A DNA stretch of 64,000 nt from Gracilaria gracilis. Its lineage: Eukaryota; Rhodophyta; Florideophyceae; Gracilariales; Gracilariaceae. The stretch is from positions 496,001-560,000 of the forward strand of contig JARGSG010000183.1 in the NCBI GenBank assembly GCA_030374805.1, written 5' to 3'. Below the pieces are notes generated by a model that saw only the letters and a list, made by a program, of their open reading frames with translations, was not told the DNA's origin and searched no databases. Positions 1-9,571 of the stretch are shown here, in pieces; position 1 is the first letter of the stretch, and each line of letters starts with the position of its first letter. The position numbers and the translations under genes were made by a program.

Positions 1-801
1 TCTTGCGAGAGTTGCCGACATGGGATGAGAAATTTTTTCGGAATGGGTCTGGGGGATAGAATGGAAGAAGGTGTTTTCGCTCTTAGCAAACTGGAGCTGC
101 TTCTTGATGAGGGTCTCAATTGGGTCTCTCGTGTAGAGGGTGGCCCTGAGCTTACATCCTTGTGGGGAGATAGAGGTTCGTTTGAATCCATCGTTGGAAG
201 CATATCGTTCGAAGATAGCGTTCTTGAGTTCCGCACAGCGCTTGGAACTGGTGATGGTTTAGTTGAAGCGCTTCTGCGAGAAGCGGGGGTTCCGAAGAAG
301 ACCAATGAGCTCGTCTGCCTCACGGGGACCACGTGTGGAGGCTACGGAAGCAAGACAGACGGTAAGATAATCCATGTAAAGAGCGCCGAACGACTCTTCG
401 GAAGGTGGAGGAGTAGAGTTGTTTCCAATTGAGGTTTCGAAGGGTGCAAGAGATGGTGACGCAGGTTTAGAACTCGACTCAATTCGGTCTGGTTCCGGAG
501 GTTCCGGTGGAAAGGAGACCTCCATTTATTTGGTAGAGAAAGACTCGGCAGTACGGCAGGGGGCTGTAACGGTTTCCGAAGAAGAAGCGTTTGAAGGTGG
601 GGCAGATAACTTGAAACGCTTGCTCCATCGAATGCTGTGCTCACCGTATGGAATGGCTGTGTGACGGTGAGCACACTGACTGACGTGTCTCTGAAGCGAC
701 AAAACTCGTCGCGCCATAAACGGACAACCGCGCTGTTTGTGCCTGCAGTAGTAAACCATAATGGAGGGAAAGGGCTGAGAGAAGAGGAAGGGAACAAGCA
801 C
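1..801 (-). pseudogene. N-terminal part of a zinc-finger DNA transposase (CACTA/Plavaka/KDZ-like)
   Basis: One minus-strand frame runs from an ATG at 801 to the left edge of the window, interrupted by two in-frame stops (TAA at 528-526, followed directly by an ATG, and TAA near 261). The frame beyond each stop stays protein-like. Near the N terminus a C-x6-C-x12-H-x3-C pattern (673-747) looks like a DNA-binding zinc finger. Further on, a stretch containing ATLYTRDPIETLIKKQLQ resembles the region after the zinc finger in Plavaka/CACTA-type transposases. The catalytic part would lie left of the window. The family assignment rests on this pattern and on the related C-terminal half at 7301-8905. 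It could instead be a host zinc-finger gene. Confidence 0.5.
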
Positions 802-1251
802 GGAAGAGAAGCGGAAGACGGAAGGACGGTGGGGAGAATGCTAAGGACAGGGAAACGAGTGGAGAATAGATTTGAGTTTAAATCACGTGCTTTTGTTCAA
901 AAGAGGAACGCATGGACATGTCGACCTTGACGCCAGGGTTCAACCCTGATTATCCACCACTGAAAATAATTCTGTGGATCGACAACGATATATCTGTACA
1001 CTTGTCCGATCTCGGCCGACGACGCGTAAAATTCTCTGTGGCCTCGTCTCCTCCATGAACTGGGATCTTCGTCCGGGCCAGCGACCCAGTTGATGCTGAT
1101 GTAGGTCACTGGCTTCTGGAACGTTTCAAAACGACGTTCTCTCCCTTTTTCATCTGAAGCTGACTACGTTTTCCCCTTGCGCCTCGACGAAGGCGATATT
1201 TGCTCCGTTTCGTTCCGTTTCTCGCGCACGGTGCGCAATACATGATTGATG
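802..1251. other. Stretch without a recognisable gene
   Basis: This is the interval between the leftward transposase fragment and the palindrome. Short reading frames occur on both strands, but none has recognisable motifs. It could hold a divergent promoter region between the transposase and the rightward methyltransferase copy; that is inference from layout only. Confidence 0.4.
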
Positions 1252-1333
1252 CTTTCCGAAACAGTTCTTTCACTTCCTAATCGCATGATGTCGGACATCA
1301 TGCGATTTGGAAGTTGAACGAACCATTTCGGAG
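1252..1333. repeat. Long near-perfect palindrome
   Basis: Two arms of about 40 bases flank a single central G at 1293. The inner 14 bases of each arm (AATCGCATGATGTC and its complement) match perfectly. The outer parts match with a handful of differences and one unpaired base, including the TTCCGAAA / TTTCGGAG pair at the ends. It could fold into a long hairpin or mark two element ends joined head to head. No gene product is implied. Confidence 0.8.
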
Positions 1334-1429
1334 AATCGTTTTTTCCTGGGGTGCCGACGTTTGGGTTCTTTGGTAAGGTTATTCTTCCACGCTTCGTACT
1401 TCTGAACCAACTACTAATATTGCTGAAAC

Positions 1430-1720
1430 GATGCGGAACTGGTCTGTACAGAAGAATTCGTAGTGGTAAGTTTGGGAAAGCGAGATTGGTCACTTTATGC
1501 TTCGTTTCTGACATTTTAAGCGGAATTGTATTCCTTCGCAGGTAAACGCTTCTCGATATGCATCTGCGCGTAGTCTAATGGTCAGTGAGTGCGTTACGTG
1601 TACGAGGAAGCATGATTGATTCTGAATGGTAAGTTGGCTATGTTTTCATTGCGGGTTGGTTTCTTTCTGGCTTGATTCTGATATGCACTTCATCATTTCA
1701 TTGCTAAACAGTTAAAGGAA
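1430..1720 (+). repeat. First copy of a duplicated intron-bearing unit
   Basis: About 290 bases are repeated, diverged, at about 1950-2255. The unit contains two intervals that look like short spliceosomal introns: one starting GTAAGTTTGGG and ending TTCGCAG, and one starting GTAAGTTGGC and ending GCTAAACAG. Both are about 75-85 bases long and have a TTCTGA-type string before the 3' end. Between them lies a string TAGTCTAATGGTCAG that resembles a tRNA A box. The unit may therefore be a duplicated exon pair or a tRNA-derived repeat. I see no convincing protein. Confidence 0.6.
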
Positions 1721-1949
1721 TGTCTCTTATGATGCCGGTTTTGCGACTATACGATTGCGGATGGTCAACGGTGGCACCTTTGACCATCCGCATACTCCTA
1801 AAGTCGCAGTGCCTCAATCTCTTGAATGCGTTCATGTTCTTGGTACGTCTTGTTGAAATAGTGTGTTGGGAAACGCGTTTCTAAGTATTCAAAATTGTTG
1901 TTTGATCTTCTTCGCCGTTGAACACAGGTACTGTTGAGCGCGAAGAATG

Positions 1950-2255
1950 TGGCACGATGCGGAATGGTTTTGTACAGAAGAATGCGTAATGGTAAGTTTA
2001 AGCATTGACAAAGCGAGATTGATCACTTTCTGATTTGTTTTTGACATTTGAAGCGGCATTGTACTGATTCACAGGTAAGCGATTTCGATGCGATGGAATA
2101 CGACGTTGGTCTAATAGTGGGCACGTGCGTTACGTCTACGAGGCAGAACGAGTGATTCTTAACGGTAAGTTAGCTATGTTTTCATGGCATGATGGTTTCT
2201 TCTTGGTTTGATTCTGACATGTTTTCCATCATTTCATTGCTCAACAGGGAAAGGA
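1950..2255 (+). repeat. Second copy of the duplicated intron-bearing unit
   Basis: This copy matches 1430-1720 through both intron-like intervals (GTAAGTTTAAGC to TTCACAG; GTAAGTTAGC to GCTCAACAG). Donor and acceptor strings are kept while the interior has drifted. Its last acceptor at about 2250 sits just before the methyltransferase homology of copy A, so it may supply that gene's upstream exons. The two copies lie about 525 bases apart. Confidence 0.6.
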
Positions 2256-2263
2256 TTTTCGAC

Positions 2264-3986
2264 GTTGTGAAGTGGAGATGGAGAAATACTTTCGAATGTA
2301 AAATTGCGGGTTCGAGGATATGGTGGAAACGGACGAGACTCTGCGAAACAACGGAGTCTCTCCATTGGGGAAAGTTCAACTGGTTCTAATGGGCCCACCA
2401 TACAACATAAGGGCCGATGAGAACCAGGAGAACAGTTGGTACGATATGCTGAGCGCTGAGCATATGAAGAAGGCGGCAAAGCTTATATCAAGGCCACTAC
2501 GTCCGGGGGGTCATATCGTTATCTTCTGTGCATTGGAACAGGTGAACCAGTGGACGAAGATTCCTTCCCTTTTTGAAGCAAAGGACGAGCAAACGGTTCC
2601 GAGGCGATCTTTTGTTGTGGACCAGGTCCCAATTCATTTTATACGGTCGCAAGGCAACCCCATGCCAAAACCGGGACGCAGGTCCTGCTCCTTGTTCCCT
2701 GCCATGGAGTATGCGATACATGGTGTTCGAAGTGGCCTCGCTTATGCACAGCAGCATGCGATGGTGAACTATGAGAACTTCAACAACGTGCAGTCGAGGT
2801 ATCCAGGGTAACACAGTGTTATTGACCAGGTACCGCCCATGTCCAATGGGAAGACTCTTCAATGGGAAAGAAAGAAGGAGGGTGGGGAGTACATGTTGCA
2901 AAAGGTGAGGTCGGAACAAAAACCTCGCGCGTTGTTGAAGGAGCTGATCAATAGATTTTCGCAGCCAGGTGATACAGTGGTGTACTTGTTCGCGGGAACT
3001 TTCTCGACTGCCATGGAATGCATGGAGTTACAAAGTGATCGGAAGTTTATTGGTTGTGAGCCGGACTCTGACTGTTTTGCTCATGCTAGGCACAGGGCCA
3101 TTGTTCAGTTCGCGATGTGCATGCACGATAATGAGACGGACATTCAAATTAAGCAGGAGGTCCGAAACTCTGTGAGTCAGGTGATGGACTTATTTCCCAA
3201 GTGGAACGCTCGTCCTTCACGATCATGGAAGGCTCCATCCGGCTTCCCACAGTATCAGAAGTTCCCACCGTATATTGTGGACTTCCTGGCATCAATGTGG
3301 CGAGAGGAGGGCATGGCCATGATCGGCAGGTGCAAAGCGCTGCCTGAGTAAGCGAAAACGTTGCAAGGGAAGATGGGTCTCCTGGATTGGAACGCGATGT
3401 TGGCACGGGAGGCCACTATGTGTGGTTGTCGTATTTGGAAGTCGTTGACTAGTCACCATGACGCAGGAGTGGGAGTGTTTACCACGCGCCGTTTCATGAA
3501 GAACGAAGAGATATGTTTCTTTTACGGAAATCTATTGTACCATGACTTAACGAAGAGGAACAAAGGAAGTATGGGGTAGGGTTGTTGGGAGCCACCGCCG
3601 CACGTTTTCGAACTTATGCGATGGAGGTTAGCCTGCGAGGCGAGGTATTTTGGAAACTCCCGGAAAGGAGACAAGAAGTACCTACAATCCCTGTATGGAT
3701 TGTACCCGCTCCATTTTCGTTGGGTGGAACAATTAACGATCCAGAGTATATGAAAGAGGATAAAGATCGGGATGCAGTGGAGGATGGCTTGAAGCAGCGA
3801 CGGACTGCCAATGTGGCAGTGAGTCGAACCCCAGAAACTGGGCGAACTCCACTTCAATTAAGAGAATACCGAATGCTTGCCGTCGGGGCCCTTCGGGTTG
3901 TAGAAGTTAGATAAGAGTTGTTTGCAGATTATAGAATGGATTACACATGGGGTACGTCTTCTCATCCTATAGTAATCGATTAGAGC
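2264..3986 (+). pseudogene. DNA methyltransferase-SET gene, copy A (broken)
   Basis: This is a diverged duplicate of the minus-strand gene at 59287-62887, covering its methyltransferase and SET parts. The methyltransferase motif IV reads GPPY (2392-2403) where the other copy has DPPY, so the catalytic Asp is gone. The SAM-binding motif (FAGTFST, near 2989) is kept. Downstream are the SET-like strings GVGVFTTRR (near 3468) and a later Glu/Lys-rich end. Several in-frame stops and a frame change interrupt it. Homology begins at about 2264, just after an intron-like acceptor, and stops at about 3986, shortly after a GTACGT string also present in the other copy. The dioxygenase-like part of the other copy is absent here. 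This is a dead gene, perhaps carried as cargo by the neighbouring transposon. Confidence 0.75.
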
Positions 3987-4797
3987 TCAATTGATTTATG
4001 ACTTATAGAACCGAAAGGTGTACCGTAGTATGTGTAAAATCGAATTGTGTACACTTTGTTACGCTTTCTCTCCAACTCTTTTGTTCCACAGGGGAGGACG
4101 AGAACTCCCCCAAGTGAGTGGGTGTCGTCACTTTTATCATCCAGTGACGTGAACAAAATGGGGATAGGATTCGGGGGAGTGGGTAGACGTTCAAGTACAT
4201 AGAATAGAAGATACGGAGTACATGTGATATCATGTGGAAGTGTCACAGTTTTTGGCCGTGAGGTATCGTACAGGAAGGGAAATTTGTGTGCCAATTTTCG
4301 GAAAGTGATTCCGAAAAGTACTAAAACGGTGCGATATTTCTACCACACGTCGAGTGGAGGTGTGCGTTTCACGGGGGACCTGCGATCACGTCGAGCGGCG
4401 AACACCTCGAGCGGCGCGCGGCGACAACATCTAGAGCGCACCGCCGGGCGCATCGTCGTCGTCCGATTCCATATGGGGAAACGTAAAACGAAAAGTGCGA
4501 ATGCGAATGCGAATGTGGAGGATGTAAGCGGGCGCGCGTCAAAAGGGCGAAGGCGTGCAGAGGTGGTAAATCGGGTGTCGCGAAGATGGCTTGGGTAGTA
4601 CTACGCGTGCGCCTCGAAGTGACGGTGTGGAAAATGGCGAGTGCGGTATTTGGCGTAGTTCGCGCGCTCCTCGAAGCGGATTACGTGAGAAATGTAGGAA
4701 GAACACGGGGAGACGTGATCGAGGGCGACATTTGGAACCAACCGAGCGAACCGAGCGCACCGAGCAAATGGAGCGAACCGAGTGAACGGTAAGTGCT
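3987..4797. other. Stretch without a clear gene; short tandem repeats
   Basis: I see no convincing gene. Near 4497-4515 there is a GCGAAT triplet-pair repeat, and near 4739-4790 a degenerate 9-base tandem repeat of the type GAGCGAACC. A reading frame at 4224-4598 is basic and low in complexity, and I do not support it as a gene. Confidence 0.5.
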
Positions 4798-6422
4798 TTG
4801 GTAACACAAGCTACTCCGCTTCCACATGAGATTGGAAATGGAAAAAGGGAAAGCAGGGGAGGGATGGGAGGAAGACATTGGGGTGATGCGCAGGGCGGTA
4901 GGGATAGAGGTGGACAGCGAAGGGGCGATGACTCCACGCAAGTTGTAGAAGAAGGCGAGTGTGGAGATATCATAGAGAAGGGGAGGGAGTGTCGAAGTGG
5001 GGGAAAGGGAAGGACGATAGCAAGAAGTACTAGTGGGATAGTTAGCCGTGGTATTCGAGGGAAGGAGGGAGAGAGAGTGGCTGTGGTTGGCGTTCGGGAG
5101 GGGAGGGGTCGCAAAAGAGAAGTAGGAGGAGGCGTTCAGGAGGCAAGGAACGAAGGCATGGAGGTTGTGGTTGGTGTTAGGCGGAATCGAATGGTGGGCA
5201 GAGAAAGAACTGGTAGATCGCGACATACTGCGATGCGGGAGGAAGAGGAAGTGGGGAGTATGAGGCATATGAGAGAGCATGGAAACGCATAGGACAGTGG
5301 GAGGCGAATTGGGCGTGTGGGCGATGGAATGGGGAGCCACGCCAATGTGGAGAGGATGGAATGGCTTCGAGACAATTTTCCCGGGAGAGTTGTAGAACGT
5401 AGCAGTGGTGGATCAGTGATTGAAAATGTGAGAGACAATATACCAATGGATGGGAGGGTATTCGAAGGAGAAGATGTCGTTGTCCGAAAACGGCATAGAA
5501 CTGGAGGGAACTTGGTGAAAACCGCCGTACGAACGCCTGAAAGAATACGTGTGAGGCACAATGCCGTTCGGATTGAAGACGATGTGCATGAAGCAGGAGT
5601 CGACGATTCTGCGGATCGTGGAGAGAGGAACGGTGCAAGGGAAATGGGAACTACAGGAATAGCAGAAGAAGATGAAGAGAACTTACGCGTGTTGCCAAGG
5701 TCTGAAATGGTTGAGAGGGCGAATTCGTTGAAAGGGAAGCTGGGAAACATGAGGGAGGATCACTATACCGTGATGGTGAGTTTGAAGCTCACGCAGAAAA
5801 AACATTGGAACCGGTGAGGGAGGAGCTGACGCAGGAAAATGTGTTGATTGAAAGTTTACGGGAAGCTGTGAAGGGTAGGAGGCGAAGAGGGTGTGGGAAG
5901 GAAGTGAAGGGGCGTCGAAGGCATGATATAGAGGTGCCAGAATGTTTTTACGGATTTGCAAGGGCTGTATATGATAAGATTCTCCACTATGCGAAGTTGG
6001 AGGCGTCAGAACTCTGTTTTGACACGGAGAAAGTTGGTAGGAGCTGGAAGAACAGGAGTGAGGGGGTGGAAGAAAGTAGGGAGGGCAGCATGTTTGTGGT
6101 TGATGAGAAGGAGATGGTACTTAGGTGCCTGTATCAAGTGGCATATGAGATGAGGGCGTATACGCCATCAACGGACGGAGGAAGTGATGTGCTGTTGAAG
6201 TATGTGGTGTAGACGGAAACAATGGGAGATAATTGGGAGACGATACGAGAAGCGGTAAAGAGACAGGAGTGTGTGGATGATGTGAGTGCGGACAAGTGTA
6301 TGAGGCAGCGGATGAAGCAGGCAGTAAGCGATGTGATTGGGGTGCGGAAGCGGGCGGCTCGCGACAAGTTCTTCTCCATCCTTGGATATGATTTGATTGC
6401 GAAACGTGCGAAAACTACTTAG
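4798..6422 (+). pseudogene. Decayed gene of unknown function
   Basis: The part at 5805-6422 reads like real protein on the plus strand: charged, with mixed hydrophobic segments (for example PECFYGFARAVYDKILHYAK) and a single in-frame stop at 6210-6212. The frame at 5317-5817 overlaps it in a different phase. The region 4798-5292 is Gly/Arg/Glu-rich and may be low-complexity coding or noise. No domain is recognised. The reverse-strand frames here are Pro/Ser-rich shadows. Position between the broken methyltransferase and the transposase C-terminal half suggests cargo of the same element, but nothing proves that. Confidence 0.35.
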
Positions 6423-7300
6423 GGGACTGATCTATGGGAAGAGCAAAGCAGAAGATGGGGGAGGCGCGCTAGAAGCTGATGGGAAGGGAAGAGGGCGGGG
6501 GGAATGAGTTGTGTGCGTGGGGAATGAGCCGGTTCGGAGACCTTGCGTGTCCCGGGTCTCGTGTGGTTGGGCCACCATGGGAGGTTGATGATGAAGATAT
6601 GTACTTCAAGGATGAGATGGCGGTGGCAGTCTTGGAGTAGTATATGGGATACGCAGTGGAGAGGCAAAGTAACGGTGAACGGCAGTACGTGGATGGGACA
6701 GTGATGCACCTTGCGAGACTTGACGCCTGGATTGCCTGTGTGGTGAAAACTATGAACGAGGTTGTGGGACGTGGAGGGCAAAGACAGCTTTTTTTTCTTT
6801 ACTTTGTATGGGAATTATCTACCTGGGGCTGTTGAAGGAATACTGGGGGTAGCATGTAAATCGCTCCAGGAGGGGCATGCCGAGGAGTTTGAGAACGATG
6901 GGTTTGTGGATGGAGATCCGAGATGTGTGTCGGGAAACTCTGGGAGAACTGCGACAGTTGGGCTGTGGGTACCATCGAGGGAGAAGATATACCCAAACTA
7001 ACACGGAGACTAGGTGCAGTTCTTGATTGTTACATAGTGGTCTGTCGACCGGAGGACGCGAGTTTCGGGCGGTTGGTGGCACACCGGGTGGAACGCAGGG
7101 AAAAGACAGGGGTTGATGGTACGGAAGAGGCTGGCTACTAAGGCTAGGGTGAGGTGCAGTGAGGGGGGAAGGGGTGGAGGTATGTGGGGGATGGGGAAGA
7201 GATGCTTCTTTTTTCTCATGTCATGCGTATCTTTACTCCTTCTAATTGAAAGGAAGCGGGTTGTAATTTTTATGAAGCTGAAGCTAACATGGAATAGAGA
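6423..7300 (+). other. Fragmentary coding-like DNA, unassigned
   Basis: Short plus-strand frames at 6644-6835, 6762-7001, 6923-7141 and 7113-7322 look protein-like in places (for example DGTVMHLARLDAWIACVVKT) but change phase repeatedly. They may continue the decayed gene at 4798-6422. No family is recognised. Confidence 0.25.
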
Positions 7301-8905
7301 CTACGTGTTGGATGGGAAATAAGGCTTGGCGGTGGGGTCTCGATAGAACCGATTGAGATAAAATCGGTGAAAGCGCCAGTGTAGACGAGAATTGAAGGGA
7401 GGAGTGGGGTAGTTCTGGCGGAGAACATGAACGAAGCCGTGGATGGAGGAAGAGGGGATGAGTCCATACCAAGGGAAAACGTTATCGGAAGTGGATTGGG
7501 TATAGTTGGGAATTGGGTGGATGGTGTGGTTATGTTCGTCGTCTGTTGCCCATCGGAGGCAAACGCAGTTGAAGGTGAGATCGACGTCGTCGCTGGGTGG
7601 GACGAGTTCCATGAACTGGACGAAGGCGAACTCCTTGGGAGAAGAAGTTGAAGAAGAAAGGGCGAAACGAAGAAGGGAGATGAGTTTGCAGACCCAGACG
7701 ATGGATGTGGAGGGGGGAAGGTGGAGCAGGCGACGAGAACATGGGAGAACTTTGGGGACTTGGATGGACCGAAGGAGGGGTTGGCAAAAATTAGTTGAAT
7801 GATGGGGAAGGAGGATCCTGAAGGGTGAGCTCGTTTCGTTCTGTCATTTAGTTGTCGAGTGTTGGGATGTAACCGCCGACGACGTAAGCGGAGTTGACTA
7901 TGGTGAGTCGAGCCTGACGGAGGGCGGGGGAGTTGTCAGTGAGTTGTAGGACTTCGAGAGAGAGAGAGTGATGAAGGATGGGAGGGCTTCTCTTCCGAAT
8001 GGTGCAAGAATGGATATGGTATCGGGAAGGAAGAGGTCTTGAAAACATATGTGAGGGAGGTGAGGATTGGAGCGAATAAATTTGTGGGCAGTGATTAATT
8101 CAGCGAAGGAGATGTGTTTGCCATCACGGACGAAACTGGGTTCTCGGGATTGGAGGAAAAAAGCGAGGCCAGGGGAGGAGGAGGTGATTGAAGGGTTTGT
8201 GGAGACGGGATTACAGTCCTTGATGGCGTTGGAGCGGTGGATGGAACGAATGGTTTCTTGATGTGCGGTGGGCCTGCGCTTTGAGGTTTTGGAGTAGCAG
8301 GACTTGAAGAGGGTGTGGGCGTGCTCGAATATGCTGGCATCATTGAAGTGGAGGCCTCCGAAGTGGCGAATGTCCTTGACAATGTGGTCGATTAGGTGGA
8401 ACTTGAGGGTTCCGAAGCTGGAAGTCTGGTGGGGGCCGAAGAAGAGTACGGCTGTGCGCTTGAAGGAGCGGATTTGGTTGTGGAGGTCGGTGAGGCGGGC
8501 GTCTTTCCCTTCGGTGAAGGTTTTGTATCGCATGGAGGCGAGGAGGAGGTCTGAGTAGTTGGAGAAGACGGAAGTGATGGGAGCTGAATCGACTTCGTCA
8601 CAGCATCGGTCGAAGAAGGCGCCGATGAAGGGGAAGACCATGACGAGTGCGCGGTAGTATTTTGCTTCGAGCATACCACGCAAGCCGTCGGTAGTGAAGA
8701 AACCGTTGAGAGTTTGACCGTTGTCGGAAGTGGAGAAGTCGATGTGGAGTCCATTTTGCGGGGGAGTGCTTTTCGATGGCAGAGAGGATGGTGTTTGAAT
8801 GTTTGAGGATGGAAATGCGGACGGAGTTGAAGGGCGCGCGAGATTGGGAGGAACCGACGGTGGTGAATAGTGCTTCTGAGCGGAGTTTGACCGCCAAACT
8901 AGCAT
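7301..8905 (-). pseudogene. C-terminal half of a CACTA/KDZ-type transposase
   Basis: The main frame (7898-8905) contains a conserved-looking core, LKFHLIDHIVKDIRHFGG, then an F-E-H-A-H segment and K-x-x-Y-x-K-T-S-K-R. This pattern matches the distal catalytic region of the CACTA/Plavaka/KDZ transposase group, with E and H residues after a lysine-histidine helix. The frame at 7301-7612 (CVCLRWATDDEHNH, FPWYGLIPSSSIHGFVHV) looks like the family's C-terminal domain in another phase. N-terminal residues before about 8750 fit better in a different frame, so the gene has shifted. It ends abruptly where LTR-element sequence begins at 8906, and no N-terminal half is visible beyond the retroelement block. 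Family assignment is by pattern only. Confidence 0.55.
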
Positions 8906-9571
8906 TCCGATAACACCTACGAACCCTTCACGACCAGCGTAGGAAGGTGAAAAAAGAAGGTACTCCGCGTGAGCGGCATGTGTGTGTTTTCTTCCAAGGA
9001 GACAAAATGCCTACAGTGTGGCGAATGCGACGCGGTGTCAGCACAGGCCATGGGTCGCGGAGAGCAACCCAGCAGAAAGGGGAAAAACGGGGGGTCACGA
9101 GAGTGACCAAGAGAAAACGGCAAAGACGGAGGACACATTATACAAAGGCGAACACGACAATAGTTGGTGAACACTCCCAGCAAGGGGTTCGTTTAGGTGA
9201 CGCAGGGAAATAGGCAGCCCGTTAGCAACGGCGTATCCCTCCGAGGAGGACTAGAATACGGACGAAGGCGAAAAAGTCTAGAGCCAACTCTGGTTGGGGA
9301 GATTTACTGAGTAGCAGGGCCTTGGCGCCCTGCCACTATAAAGTGAGTACTAACCTCCCGTACTGTACGGCTAAAAATATCATAAGTATCTAAAATACAT
9401 AAAATATAGTAGAAAGTACCAGCAATGCTGCGCCAACCCTCCTGACTCACCGTGACTCACGTTTCCAGTCCACAGTAGTGGTCAAAATATTTAGTCATAT
9501 ACTTCGCCCAACCGACATATCGGAAAATCACTAAGTCGTAGGATTCCCTCCAGGAGGGCGTTGCACATCAT
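8906..9571 (-). repeat. 3' LTR of element II
   Basis: Read on the minus strand it begins TGATGTGCAACGCCCTCC at 9571, matching the LTR start of element I. It keeps the same inner blocks, for example the segment around CTACAGTGTGGCGA and the CCCGTACTGTACGG string. Alignment to the element I LTR fades near 8920, so the outer end may be eroded or cut. The 8906 limit is approximate. Confidence 0.7.

Noticed and set aside
4539-5750. Long minus-strand ORFs rich in Ser/Pro/His
   Set aside because: Low complexity, and the opposite strand at 5317-6422 is more protein-like.
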